Assembly (NCBI RefSeq): GCF_036388275.1
Contig: NZ_DASVSF010000078.1
Location: forward strand, 51,057 to 115,056
Origin: Longimicrobium sp.
Lineage (GTDB): Bacteria > Gemmatimonadota > Gemmatimonadetes > Longimicrobiales > Longimicrobiaceae
Direction: 5' to 3'
DNA length: 64,000 bases
Shown here one piece after another: positions 25,574 to 34,021 of the stretch (positions are counted from its first letter, which is position 1; each line of letters begins with the position of its first letter). Position numbers and translations under genes: made by a program. A model generated the notes under the pieces. That model saw only the letters and a list, made by a program, of their open reading frames with translations, had not been told where the DNA came from and did not search any database.

Positions 25574-26430
25574 CGGCCCTCCTGCGTCCAGTCGTAGAAG
25601 CCCTGGCCGCTCTTCTTTCCCAGCTTCCCTTCCGTGACCATCCGCCGCAGCAGCTCCGGCGGGCGGTACTGCTCGCCCCCCAGTTCGCCGTGCAGGTACT
25701 CGGCGATGCCCAGGCGGACGTCCAGCCCCACCAGGTCCGTCAGCTTCAGCGGGCCCATGGGATGGTTGTAGCCCAGCTCCATGGCCTTGTCGATGTCCTG
25801 GGGGCTGGCGACGCCCTGCTCCACCATCCGCATGGCCTCCAGCCCCAGCACCACCCCCAGCCGCGACGAGGCGAACCCCGGCGTGTCGGTGACCACGATG
25901 GGCTCCTTGCCGATCCGCCGCGCGAAGGCGAGGCAGGCGTCGAGCGTCTCCTGCGACGTCTCGCGCCCGCGCACCACCTCCAGCAGCTTCATGATGTGCA
26001 CGGGGTTGAAGAAGTGCAGGCCGATCACCGCCCCTGGCCGCCCCGTGGCTTCGGCGATGCGGCTGACGCTGAGCGACGACGTGTTGGTGGCCAGCACGGC
26101 GTGCGCGGGCGCCAGGCGGTCCAGGTCTCGGAAGATGGCCGTCTTCAGGTCCATGCTTTCCGGCGCCGCCTCGATCACCAGGTCTGCGGTGCCCACCGCG
26201 TCGGCCACGTTCCTGGCCTTGCGCAGCCCCTGGAGCGCCCGGTCACGGGTCTCGATGGATACCTTTCCACGGTCCACGCCCTTTTCCAGGTTGCCGCGGA
26301 TGGTGTTGACGGCACGCTCCAGCGCGTCGGGCTGAGGGTCCGACAGCGCGACGGCGTAGCCGGCCATCGCGCACACCTGCGCGATGCCGTTGCCCATGGT
26401 TCCCGCGCCGAGCACGGCGACGGTGCTCAT
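25570..26430 (-). CDS. 3-hydroxyacyl-CoA (3-hydroxybutyryl-CoA) dehydrogenase
   Basis: A 286-residue NAD-dependent dehydrogenase (Hbd/PaaH type) oxidising L-3-hydroxyacyl-CoA. The Rossmann motif GAGTMGNGIAQVCAMAG is at the N-terminus. The catalytic His is in GLHFFNPVHIMKLLEVV, and the C-terminal domain has GYNHPMGPLKLTDLVGLD and ends KKSGQGFYDW. The start MSTVAVLGAG is chosen because the Rossmann strand begins at once. It forms a two-gene operon with the downstream enoyl-CoA hydratase and is divergent from the FAD oxidoreductase gene. Confidence 0.95.
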   Translation of the reverse strand: MSTVAVLGAGTMGNGIAQVCAMAGYAVALSDPQPDALERAVNTIRGNLEKGVDRGKVSIETRDRALQGLRKARNVADAVGTADLVIEAAPESMDLKTAIFRDLDRLAPAHAVLATNTSSLSVSRIAEATGRPGAVIGLHFFNPVHIMKLLEVVRGRETSQETLDACLAFARRIGKEPIVVTDTPGFASSRLGVVLGLEAMRMVEQGVASPQDIDKAMELGYNHPMGPLKLTDLVGLDVRLGIAEYLHGELGGEQYRPPELLRRMVTEGKLGKKSGQGFYDWTQEGR

Positions 26431-26619
26431 CGTCTGGTCATCCGCCACTGGGTTCGCCCTCTGGTCGTGAATGCGGACGGCAGTGCGCCCGCGGCTGTGC
26501 GTCCGCGGGAAAGTATGCGCGGGCGTGGCGGCTCGCCACCGCCGCCTCTTTCCACGCGCGGCGCGTGGGCTCACAATTCATCCACTCGCGGCAGGGTCGC
26601 TCGTTCCGGGGAGGAGCCG

Positions 26620-27780
26620 GTGGAGAGATACGACGTGGTGATCGTGGGCGGAGGGGTGATCGGGGCCAGCGTGGCGTGGCACCTGGCCGCGCGCGGCTGC
26701 ACGCGCGTGCTGGTGCTGGATGCGGGTGCCGAGCCCGGGGCGGGGAGCACGGGCCGGGCGACGGGCGGCTTTCGCGTGCAGTTCGGATCGGAGCCCAACG
26801 TGCGCCTGTCGCTGCTCTCGCGTGACAAGCTGCTTCGCTTTGCGGACGAGGTGGGCGTAGACCCCGGCTACCGTCCCTGCGGCTACCTCTTCCTGGCGGA
26901 GAGGCAGGAGACGCTGGATGCGCTGCTGGAGGCGCAGGCGATGCAGCATGCGCTCGGAGCGACGGAGCCGCGGCGGGTGTCGGTGGAGGAGGCCCGGGAG
27001 GTGAACCCGGCGATCTCGGTGGAGGGCCTGGTCGGCGGCGTGCACTGCCCAACGGACGGGTTCATCCGGCCGATGCAGATGCTGCAGGGCTACGCCGAAG
27101 GTGCGCGGCGGATGGGCGTGCGCTTCGAGTACGGTACGGCGGTCCAGGGCTTCGGGATGGAGGGGGGACGGATCGTTTCCGTCCACACGGACCGGGGCGA
27201 GGTGGCCGCGGGGGCGGTGGTGAATGCGGCAGGCGCATGGGCGGGCGCGGTCGCCGCGATGGCGGGAGTGGAGATTCCCGTTTGGCCGCTCCGGCGCCAG
27301 GTGGCCTTCACCGAGCCGTTCGACGCGCTTCCCGAGTGCATGCCGCTCACCGCTTTCCTGGAAGCGGAGTTCCACCTGCGCGTTCGCGATGGGCGGGTGC
27401 TGCTGCTCTGGTCGGACCAGCCGAATACGAGCGACCCGTTCGACACCACGCTGGATCCCGACTGGCTGCCGCAGGTCGTTTCCCGCGCCCGCCGCTGGGT
27501 GCCGTGCCTGCGCGACGCCAGGATCGACCGGGAGCGATGCGTGGCGGGGCTGTACGAGATGTCGCCCGACCGGCACGTGCTCTTGGGCGCGGCGCCGGGG
27601 GTGGAGAACCTGTACCTGGCGAACGGGTCGTCGGGGCACGGGGTGATGCATTCGCCCGCGCTGGGCCAGCTGCTGGCCGAAATCATCCTGGACGGAGCGG
27701 CGTCGTCGATGGACGTCCATCCCCTGCGTCCCTCGCGCTTCGCCGAGGACCAGCCGAACGCGGCGTCGGAATTCCTGTGA
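26620..27780 (+). CDS. FAD-dependent amine/amino acid oxidoreductase (DAO family)
   Basis: A 386-residue flavoprotein. GTG 26620 is preceded by GGGGAGG, and the protein begins VERYDVVIVGGGVIGASVAW (dinucleotide-binding GxGxxG at about 9-14), then GAGSTGRATGGFRVQFGSEP. It ends with GSSGHGVMHSPALGQLLAE, the FAD-binding C-terminal motif of the DAO/sarcosine oxidase family. The substrate cannot be told; sarcosine oxidase-, glycine oxidase- or proline dehydrogenase-like use are all possible. Single gene with its own terminator. Confidence 0.88.
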   Translation: MERYDVVIVGGGVIGASVAWHLAARGCTRVLVLDAGAEPGAGSTGRATGGFRVQFGSEPNVRLSLLSRDKLLRFADEVGVDPGYRPCGYLFLAERQETLDALLEAQAMQHALGATEPRRVSVEEAREVNPAISVEGLVGGVHCPTDGFIRPMQMLQGYAEGARRMGVRFEYGTAVQGFGMEGGRIVSVHTDRGEVAAGAVVNAAGAWAGAVAAMAGVEIPVWPLRRQVAFTEPFDALPECMPLTAFLEAEFHLRVRDGRVLLLWSDQPNTSDPFDTTLDPDWLPQVVSRARRWVPCLRDARIDRERCVAGLYEMSPDRHVLLGAAPGVENLYLANGSSGHGVMHSPALGQLLAEIILDGAASSMDVHPLRPSRFAEDQPNAASEFL

Positions 27781-27812
27781 ACGGGAGTGGCTGAAGCCGC
27801 CACGAAGATGGA

Positions 27813-27840
27813 AAGCCTCGCAATCTGCGCGAGGCTTCCC
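27813..27840. terminator. Bidirectional hairpin between FAD oxidoreductase and lipoprotein genes
   Basis: AAGCCTCGC (27813-27821), loop of 7 nt, GCGAGGCTT (27829-27837). Placed between convergent stop codons. Confidence 0.7.
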
Positions 27841-27849
27841 ATCAATCCT

Positions 27850-28308
27850 CTATCGGCCCTGCTGTCGGTGCCGCGCGGTGATGCTGATCGCGTTGCACAC
27901 CGTCGGGAACATCTTGGGGCCGTACGGATGCGCCTCGAAGGCGCGCGCCACGCCACCGGCGGAGGATTCCGCGAGCGGCTTGCCCACGCTGTCGCGAAGG
28001 ATCGTCTCCAGGTCCGTGACGCGCCGCGCGCCGCATTCCAGGACGTGACGCGTCTCGCGGGCCTTTACGACCGCGCCGGGGAGGCGGGGCGCGGAGTCGG
28101 GCGCCAGGAAGTCGGTACGTACCCAAACGATGCGGCGCGATCCATCACTCTGGATGCGCGTCGTATCCAGCGACGTGTATCCCACCGGCCCCTTGCCAAT
28201 GGTGAACCAGGGCGCCGGGGCGAGCCCCTCGGGCGTCACGTCGCTGCCGCAGGCGGCCAGGACGAGCATGGCTGGGATGATCAAGCCGCGCGGAAAACGA
28301 GAGATCAA
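27850..28308 (-). CDS. Small lipoprotein, surface-adhesin E-like pattern
   Basis: About 152 residues if TTG 28308 is the start (LISRFPRGLIIPAMLVLAAC, lipobox Cys20). The only in-frame ATG nearby would leave too short a leader, so the start is uncertain. The mature part, WFTIGKGPVGYTSLDTTRIQ, VWVRTDF, then HVLECGARRV and a last cysteine in FPTVCNAIS, resembles the small Adhesin_E-like domain of bacterial lipoproteins, with two cysteines that could pair. Function unknown. Confidence 0.6.
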   Translation of the reverse strand: MISRFPRGLIIPAMLVLAACGSDVTPEGLAPAPWFTIGKGPVGYTSLDTTRIQSDGSRRIVWVRTDFLAPDSAPRLPGAVVKARETRHVLECGARRVTDLETILRDSVGKPLAESSAGGVARAFEAHPYGPKMFPTVCNAISITARHRQQGR

Positions 28309-28635
28309 GTTGTGAGCAGCAGAGGTGGAGTGAGCACCGCGCCACGGGATCTGGCGAGGCGGGCGAGTGGCAAAGTACGAATCGGGCGCGGCTTGCGCCA
28401 CGTAACTACGTGGCGGACCACGACAGTGTTGCTGGTTACTGCAAGCAGGCTGACGCTGAGCCGCCGGGTCAGCAGGACACCCGCCGCCCCGCACCTTGGT
28501 AGCTTTCGTTTCTCGTCACAACCCGCGGTCACTCGCCACTTGACTACCACTAATGGAACTACCAACATTGGTAGTTCCGCTTGTGGTAGTTTGAGGTTGA
28601 ATTCCCGATCGCGACTGGATGATCGCTGACTGCCG
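28309..28635. other. Palindrome-rich intergenic region before the ATPase gene
   Basis: No gene in these 327 bases. Besides the nested palindrome at 28543-28590, it holds CGCCACGTA-AC-TACGTGGCG (28396-28415), a 9-bp inverted repeat. The stretch 28490-28630 is visibly richer in A and T than the neighbouring genes, which can indicate acquired DNA or a regulatory region. Confidence 0.5.
28543..28590. promoter_or_regulatory. 48-bp nested palindrome upstream of ATPase gene
   Basis: Outer arms ACTACCAC (28543-28550) and GTGGTAGT (28583-28590); inner arms GGAACTACCAA (28555-28565) and TTGGTAGTTCC (28568-28578). The two arms on each side are separated by 4 nt (TAAT, GCTT). The motif ACTACCA thus occurs four times, two per strand. 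A weak promoter (TTGACT 28540-28545, AACATT 28564-28569) would lie inside. Could be an operator or a protein-recognised mobile end. Confidence 0.55.
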
Positions 28636-30051
28636 ATGCCCAAACCAGCAGAAGTACTCGATCGCGACGCTGAATGGCGGATGTTGGAGGAGGTCTGGGA
28701 CAAGGCCCGCCCTGATCTGGTATTTGCGGTTGGGCGGCGCCGCGTAGGGAAAAGCTTCATCCTTTCGCGGTTCGCGAGGCAGGTCGACGGCATCTACTAC
28801 CAGGCTACGCGTCGAACCGAGGCCGAGCAGCTAGCGGCACTCAGCCGCATCGTAGGCGCTCGATTTCACGATGCGGCGCTCCGCCGCGGCATCAACTTTC
28901 CCTCATGGGAGGAACTGTTCGCCTACGTGACGGACCGGGCAGGCGGGAACCCCTTCCTGCTCGTGCTCGACGAATTCCCGTACCTCGCCGCCGCCGCCCC
29001 CGCGCTTACGTCGATCATCCAGAGCGCCTGGGACCACGACTGGCAGAAAACGGGGATGAAGCTCATCCTGAGCGGTTCCTATATCTCGGCGATGAACCAG
29101 CTCGAGCAAATCGATCAGCCGCTGTACGGGCGGCGCACAGCCAAGCTGATCGTGAACCCATTCGGCTTCGCCGACGCGGCGCTCTTCATGCCGCGATATG
29201 GCGTGCGAGACCAATTGGTGGCGTATGGCCTGTTCGGGCATCTTCCCGGGCACCTGAGCCTGCTGGACCCGGAGCGGTCCCTTCCGGAAAACGCGGCCGC
29301 CGCTCTGCTGTCTTCAGCTGGGCGGCTGGTGGACGATGCACAGCACATGCTGGACGCATTCACATCCGACGCGCACGTCCACTATTCCATCATCGAGGCG
29401 ATCGCGGGTGGAGAGCAGACCTGGAGCGGGATCACGAAGCGTGTGGGGCGGTTGGGCGGTGCTCTGCAGCGTCCCCTGCAGTGGCTCGAAGAGATGCAGG
29501 TGATTGCGCGTATCGTTCCGATTACGGAAAAGAATCCGCGTCGCTCCAAGCGCGTGCTGTACCGCATCATCGACCCCTACGTCGCGTTCTGGCACCGGAC
29601 CGTGATCCGGCTGGTGAATGGTGGCAGCTTGGGATTGGTTGAGCCGGAGCGATTGTGGGCCGAGGTGGTGCTGCCCGATCTGGACCACGTGATGGGCCCG
29701 GTGTTCGAGGAGGTCTGCCGGGATTTCGTGCGCCGCACCCATCGTCTGCCGTTCAGGCCGATTCGCGTCGGCGAATGGTGGGACGCGACGTCGCAAAACC
29801 AGGTGGATATCGTTTCGATCGGATCGGGCGGGGAACTGCTCGTGGGCGAATGCAAGTGGGGACGGGTGACCTCCGCACACCTGGCAACCCTGCGCCAGCG
29901 CGCCAACACGCTCGCCGCCGAACTCGCCGGGACGACGCGCGTGCACCTGGCGCTGTTTACCGGACGTGGCGAGGCCGACGACGAGGTGCGGAGAGCGGCA
30001 GCGGAGGGAACGGTCCTCCTGATCACCGCCGAAGATCTGCGGGACCCCTGA
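28636..30051 (+). CDS. ATPase with C-terminal nuclease-like domain (archaeal ATPase/DUF234 type)
   Basis: A 471-residue STAND/AAA-like ATPase. Walker A is GRRRVGKSF (about 33-41), Walker B LLVLDEFPYL (about 108-117), and sensor-like ILSGSYISAM follows. A winged-helix part includes EQTWSGITKRVGRLGGALQR and the DUF234 marker YRIIDPYVAFWHR. The C-terminus has VDIVSIGSGGELLVGECKWG (about 390-409), a PD-(D/E)xK nuclease-like core with Asp391 and the ExK of GECKW. Family members are widespread in archaea and some bacteria and are linked to mobile or defence-like genes; no function is established. It stands alone, with a nested palindrome directly upstream, and separates two acyl-CoA clusters. Confidence 0.85.
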   Translation: MPKPAEVLDRDAEWRMLEEVWDKARPDLVFAVGRRRVGKSFILSRFARQVDGIYYQATRRTEAEQLAALSRIVGARFHDAALRRGINFPSWEELFAYVTDRAGGNPFLLVLDEFPYLAAAAPALTSIIQSAWDHDWQKTGMKLILSGSYISAMNQLEQIDQPLYGRRTAKLIVNPFGFADAALFMPRYGVRDQLVAYGLFGHLPGHLSLLDPERSLPENAAAALLSSAGRLVDDAQHMLDAFTSDAHVHYSIIEAIAGGEQTWSGITKRVGRLGGALQRPLQWLEEMQVIARIVPITEKNPRRSKRVLYRIIDPYVAFWHRTVIRLVNGGSLGLVEPERLWAEVVLPDLDHVMGPVFEEVCRDFVRRTHRLPFRPIRVGEWWDATSQNQVDIVSIGSGGELLVGECKWGRVTSAHLATLRQRANTLAAELAGTTRVHLALFTGRGEADDEVRRAAAEGTVLLITAEDLRDP

Positions 30052-30081
30052 GTCGCTCCTTGTCCGCCGGCCCTTCCTGGA

Positions 30082-30870
30082 TCACTCCCCCCGGAACACC
30101 GGCTTCCGCTTCTCGTTGAACGCGGTGATGCCTTCCTTGGCGTCCGCGCTGCGGAAGCAGCGCATCTGCTGCTCGCGCTCGGCGGCGAGCATGGTGTCCA
30201 GGTCCGACGTGGCCGACGCGGCCAGGGTGCGCTTGGCCAGGGTGAGGGCGAGCGGCGGCTTGGCGGCGAGCTCCTTCGCCAGCTTGCGGACCTCGTCGAG
30301 GAACCAGTCGTCGGCGAACACCTGCTGGAAGAGGCCGATGCGCTCGGCCTCGCGCGCATCCACCATCCGCCCCGTCATCACCAGCTCCGCCGCGCGCCCC
30401 GGGCCCACCAGGCGGGGCAGGGAGTGGGTGGCGCCCCAGTCCGGGTGCAGGCCGATGCGGTTGAAGGTAAAGCCGATGGTCGCACGCTCCGAGGCGATGC
30501 GGAAGTCGCACGCCAACGCCAGCGACGCGCCCGCGCCCGCCGCGGGGCCGTTCACCGCCGCAATTACCGGCTGCTCCACCTGAGCCAGGCGCCGGACCAC
30601 GCGCATCCCGGCCTCCACCAGCCCCTCGAACGTCGTGTCGTCGCCGCGCGCGAGCAGGTCGCTCATCACCTCCACGTCGGCGCCGGTGCAAAAGCCGCGG
30701 CCCGCGCCGGTGATGACGATCACCCGCACCTCCGGTGACGTGGCCGCGCGGTCGATGGCGTCGTGAAGGTCGTCGCGCATCCGGCCGGCGAAGGCGTTCA
30801 GCCGGTCGGGGCGGTTGAGGGTGATCCAGGCGACGCCGTCCTCCACGGACAGCCGGATGGTATCGCTCAC
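30082..30870 (-). CDS. Enoyl-CoA hydratase/isomerase, PaaG-like
   Basis: A 262-residue crotonase-fold protein. Unlike the other two in this window it lacks the first catalytic Glu (NGPAAGAGASLALACD) and has an Asp in GLHPDWGATHSL, as in PaaG-type isomerases (1,2-epoxyphenylacetyl-CoA isomerase) which act on CoA thioesters by proton shuttling. Its GTG start overlaps the thiolase stop (GTGA), so they are coupled. With the thiolase it could serve phenylacetate-like or unsaturated fatty acid breakdown; no paaABCDE genes are in the window. Confidence 0.88.
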   Translation of the reverse strand: MSDTIRLSVEDGVAWITLNRPDRLNAFAGRMRDDLHDAIDRAATSPEVRVIVITGAGRGFCTGADVEVMSDLLARGDDTTFEGLVEAGMRVVRRLAQVEQPVIAAVNGPAAGAGASLALACDFRIASERATIGFTFNRIGLHPDWGATHSLPRLVGPGRAAELVMTGRMVDAREAERIGLFQQVFADDWFLDEVRKLAKELAAKPPLALTLAKRTLAASATSDLDTMLAAEREQQMRCFRSADAKEGITAFNEKRKPVFRGE

Positions 30871-32072
30871 GGTTCCACCCGCTCCACGATCATCGAAATC
30901 CCCTGGCCCACGCCGATGCACATGGACGCCAGCCCGTAGCGCACGCCCTGCCGCCCCATCTCGTGCACCAGGGTGGTGAGGATGCGCGCACCCGACGAGC
31001 CCAAGGGATGGCCCACCGCCACCGCGCCGCCGGACACGTTCACGATCTCGGGGTCGATTCCCAGCTCGCGGACGCAGGCCACGGACTGCGCCGCGAACGC
31101 CTCGTTCAGCTCCACCAGCCCCATGTCGCCGATGGACAGCCCCGCGAGGGCCAGCGCCTTGCGCGTGGCCGGCACCGGGCCGATGCCCATGCGGTGAGGA
31201 TCCACCCCGGCGACGGCGCTCGCGACGATGCGCGCCATCGGCTTTCGGCCCATGCGCCGGGCGGCCTCCGCCGAAGCGACCAGGAGCGCCGACGCGCCGT
31301 CGTTCAGCCCCGACGCGTTGCCGGCGGTCACCGTTCCCTTCTCCTTGCGGAACGCCGCCTTCAGCCCGGTCAGCGAGTCCAGCGTGGTGTCGGCGCGCGG
31401 ATGCTCGTCGGTGTCCACCACCTTGGGCGCGCCCTTCCGCTGCGGGATGGTGACGGGCACGATCTCGCTCGCGAAGTGGCCGGCGGCGATGGCGGCGGCG
31501 GCCCGTTGCTGGCTGCGCAGCGCGAACGCGTCCTGGTCCGCCCGGCTGACCTCGTACTCCTCGGCCACGATCTCCGCCGTCTCGCCCAGGCTGACGGTCC
31601 ACTCCGCCGGCATCTTCGGATTGACGAAGCGCCAGCCGAGCAGCGAGTCCGCCATCTCGGGCACGCCGCGGGCGAAGCCCTCCGACGGCTTGAGCATCAC
31701 CCAGGGCGCGCGGGTCATGCTTTCCACGCCTCCGGCGATGAACAGCTCGCCCTCGCCCGCGCGAATGGCGTGCATGGCGCTGCGCACCGCCTCCAGCCCC
31801 GAGCCGCACAGGCGGTTGACGGTCTGCCCGGGGACGGAGACGGGAAGTCCGGCCAGCAGCAGCGCCATCCGCCCCACGTTGCGGTTGTCCTCGCCCGCCT
31901 GGTTGGCGCACCCGAAGATCACGTCGTCCACGAGGGCGGGGTCCACGCCCGTGCGCTCCACGATGGCCCGGACGACCGTCGCGGCCAGGTCATCAGGGCG
32001 CACGCTCGCGAGCGAGCCGTTGAACCGCCCCACCGGCGTGCGGCAGGCGTCGATGATGTATGCGTCAGTCAT
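30867..32072 (-). CDS. Thiolase (acetyl-CoA / 3-oxoadipyl-CoA thiolase type)
   Basis: A 401-residue thiolase cleaving 3-oxoacyl-CoA. The nucleophilic Cys is in TVNRLCGSGLEAV (about residue 90), the His in GGAVAVGHPLGSSGAR, and the second Cys in SMCIGVGQGIS. The N-terminus MTDAYIIDACRTPVGRFNGS resembles PcaF/PaaJ 3-oxoadipyl-CoA thiolases. It is upstream of, and overlaps, the PaaG-like gene. Start 32072 matches the family; a repeat-rich spacer lies upstream. Confidence 0.94.
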   Translation of the reverse strand: MTDAYIIDACRTPVGRFNGSLASVRPDDLAATVVRAIVERTGVDPALVDDVIFGCANQAGEDNRNVGRMALLLAGLPVSVPGQTVNRLCGSGLEAVRSAMHAIRAGEGELFIAGGVESMTRAPWVMLKPSEGFARGVPEMADSLLGWRFVNPKMPAEWTVSLGETAEIVAEEYEVSRADQDAFALRSQQRAAAAIAAGHFASEIVPVTIPQRKGAPKVVDTDEHPRADTTLDSLTGLKAAFRKEKGTVTAGNASGLNDGASALLVASAEAARRMGRKPMARIVASAVAGVDPHRMGIGPVPATRKALALAGLSIGDMGLVELNEAFAAQSVACVRELGIDPEIVNVSGGAVAVGHPLGSSGARILTTLVHEMGRQGVRYGLASMCIGVGQGISMIVERVEP

Positions 32073-32080
32073 GGAGAAGA

Positions 32081-32116
32081 AGTGCGTGAGTGCGGAAGTG
32101 CGGCAGTGCGTGAGTC
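32081..32116. repeat. Intergenic GTGCGTGA-type repeat, copy 1
   Basis: AGTGCGTGAGTGCGGAAGTG followed by CGGCAGTGCGTGAGT: imperfect copies of an 8-bp unit AGTGCGTG also found at 32464-32515 and 43054-43083. Confidence 0.6.
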
Positions 32117-32133
32117 GGTGCCTTCCGCGTGCA

Positions 32134-32430
32134 TCAGCCATTGAGGACCAGGAAGTGATCGAGCCGCAGGATGAACGGCTGCCTGATCCACCCATGATCG
32201 CCCGCGTCGAAATGGTCGGGCAGCGGATCAGACATCCGTGCTGGCGGCCAGAGCCCTCCGGCATCGATCGCCCCCATCATCCGCCGCGTTTCCAGGACGA
32301 GTAAGACCGCATCGGCCAGGCTGTCGCGTATTTCCTCCAGAGAATCACCCTGCGTGAGCGCCCCCGGCAGTCCATCCACCCAGGCGATGTATCCCGTGGG
32401 AGTCTTCTCGAACACCGGTTTCATCGGCAT
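32134..32430 (-). CDS. HicB-like antitoxin family protein, orphan
   Basis: A 98-residue protein whose N-terminal part (MPMKPVFEKTPTGYIAWVDG, then LPGALTQGDSLEEIRDSLAD) is the HicB RNase H-like fold, normally an antitoxin against the HicA mRNase. No HicA gene is next to it, and the C-terminal part (after about 60) has no DNA-binding domain I recognise. Start 32430 is preceded by GGAG. Between the thiolase and aldehyde dehydrogenase genes, flanked on both sides by short repeats. Confidence 0.7.
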   Translation of the reverse strand: MPMKPVFEKTPTGYIAWVDGLPGALTQGDSLEEIRDSLADAVLLVLETRRMMGAIDAGGLWPPARMSDPLPDHFDAGDHGWIRQPFILRLDHFLVLNG

Positions 32431-32463
32431 GTGAAGCGCTCCATCCGGAATAGAGAGAGGCCG

Positions 32464-32515
32464 GTGCGTGAGTGGGCCCCTTCCGCACTCACGCACTGAC
32501 GCACTCACGCACTGT
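32464..32515. repeat. Intergenic GTGCGTGA-type repeat, copy 2, hairpin-forming
   Basis: GTGCGTGAGTG (32464-32474) is complementary to CACTCACGCAC at 32486-32496 and again at 32502-32512, so it can form an 11-bp hairpin. It lies just downstream of the aldehyde dehydrogenase stop and may act as its terminator. Confidence 0.6.
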
Positions 32516-32518
32516 GTT

Positions 32519-33988
32519 TCACGCCAGGTTCACCCACACGCTCTTGACCTGCGTGTACAGGTCCAGCGCGTAGCGGCCCAGCTCGCGTCCGTAGCCGGAC
32601 TGCTTGTAGCCGCCGAAGGGCGAGGCGGTGTCGAGGTTGTGGTAGGTGTTGATCCACACCGTTCCCGCGCGCAGCTTGTGGGCGACGTGGTGAGCCTTCC
32701 TCACGTCGCGGGTCCACACCGCGGCCGCCAGCCCGTACTCCGACGCGTTGCCGATCTGGATGGCCTCGTCCATGTCGCTGAACGTCTGCACCGCCAGCAC
32801 GGGGCCGAAGATCTCTTCGCAGGCGATGGTCATCCGCGGCGTCACGTTGCCGAAGACGGTGGGATTCAGGAAGTAGCCGCGCTTGCCCCCCACCTCCACG
32901 CGGTCGCCGCCCAGCAGCAGCTCCGCACCCTCCTGCTTGCCCTTTTCGATGTACCCCAGCACGCGGTCCAGCTGCTCCTCGGACACCAGCGGCCCCAAGC
33001 GCGTCTTGGGGTTCATGGGGTCGCCCGGAACGAAGCCCGCCGCCCGCTTCAGCAGCTTTTCCACGAACTCGTCGCGGATCTTCTCGTGCACCAGCAGGCG
33101 CGAGCCGGCGGTGCACGCCTGGCCGCTGTTGTAGAAAATGGCCATGCTGGCGCCGCGCACGGCCGCCTCGATGTCGGCGTCGTCGAGCACGATGTTGGGG
33201 CTCTTGCCGCCCAGCTCCAGCGACACCTTCTTGAGCGAATCCGCCGCCTGCCGCTGGATCAGCTTGCCGATGGCGGTGGAGCCGGTGAAGGCGATCTTGT
33301 CCACGTCAGGGTGGTTCACCAGCGCGCCCCCGGCGCTCTCGCCGAAGCCGGGGATCACGTTCAGCACGCCGGCGGGGAGTCCGGCGTCCGATGCGGCGCG
33401 AGCAAGCTCCAGGGCGGTGAGCGGCGTCTGCTCGGCGGGCTTCAGGACGACGGTGTTGCCGCAGGCGATGGCGGGCGCCACCTTCCACGCGGCCATCTGC
33501 AGCGGGTAGTTCCAGGGGATGATGGCCCCGCACACCCCCACCGGCTCGCGGCGCGTGTAGTTCAGGTACGGCCCGGGAACGGGGATCACGTCGCCGGCGA
33601 TCTTGTCGGCCCACCCCGCGTAGTAGCGGAAGCAGTCGATCGACTCCTTGATGTCGATCATCCGCGCCTCGCGCACGGGCTTGCCGTTGTCCATCGTTTC
33701 CAGCGCGGCCAGCTCGTCGGCGCGCTCTTCCAGCCGGTCGGCGATGGCGTACAGCAGCTTGCCGCGCTTGCGGGCGTCCAGGTTCTGCCACGCGTCGCTC
33801 TCGAACGCCTCGCGGGCGGCGCGGACGGCGCGGTCCACGTCTTCGGCGCCCGCCTCGGCCACCTGCGTCAGCGGCTCGGCGGTGGCGGGGTTGATGGTGT
33901 CGAAGGTGCTGCCCGAGGCGGCGTCCTGCCACTCGCCCCCGATGAACAGCCGTCCCGGCTGGATGTCCAGCGTCGCCGTATCCGTCAT
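32519..33988 (-). CDS. NAD(P)-dependent aldehyde dehydrogenase
   Basis: A 489-residue enzyme oxidising aldehydes to carboxylates. Motifs: IPWNYPLQMAAWK near the NAD pocket, FTGSTAIGK, the general-base Glu in SLELGGKSPN, and the nucleophile Cys in NSGQACTAGSRL (about 293). The C-terminal EEIFGPV and PFGGYKQSGYGRELG are family features of ALDH1/betaine aldehyde dehydrogenase-like enzymes. Substrate not assignable. Located between the HicB-like gene and the enoyl-CoA hydratase/TetR pair, same strand. Confidence 0.95.
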   Translation of the reverse strand: MTDTATLDIQPGRLFIGGEWQDAASGSTFDTINPATAEPLTQVAEAGAEDVDRAVRAAREAFESDAWQNLDARKRGKLLYAIADRLEERADELAALETMDNGKPVREARMIDIKESIDCFRYYAGWADKIAGDVIPVPGPYLNYTRREPVGVCGAIIPWNYPLQMAAWKVAPAIACGNTVVLKPAEQTPLTALELARAASDAGLPAGVLNVIPGFGESAGGALVNHPDVDKIAFTGSTAIGKLIQRQAADSLKKVSLELGGKSPNIVLDDADIEAAVRGASMAIFYNSGQACTAGSRLLVHEKIRDEFVEKLLKRAAGFVPGDPMNPKTRLGPLVSEEQLDRVLGYIEKGKQEGAELLLGGDRVEVGGKRGYFLNPTVFGNVTPRMTIACEEIFGPVLAVQTFSDMDEAIQIGNASEYGLAAAVWTRDVRKAHHVAHKLRAGTVWINTYHNLDTASPFGGYKQSGYGRELGRYALDLYTQVKSVWVNLA

Positions 33989-34021
33989 GTGCGCTCGTTT
34001 CGATGTGGTGCGTGCCTGCCA

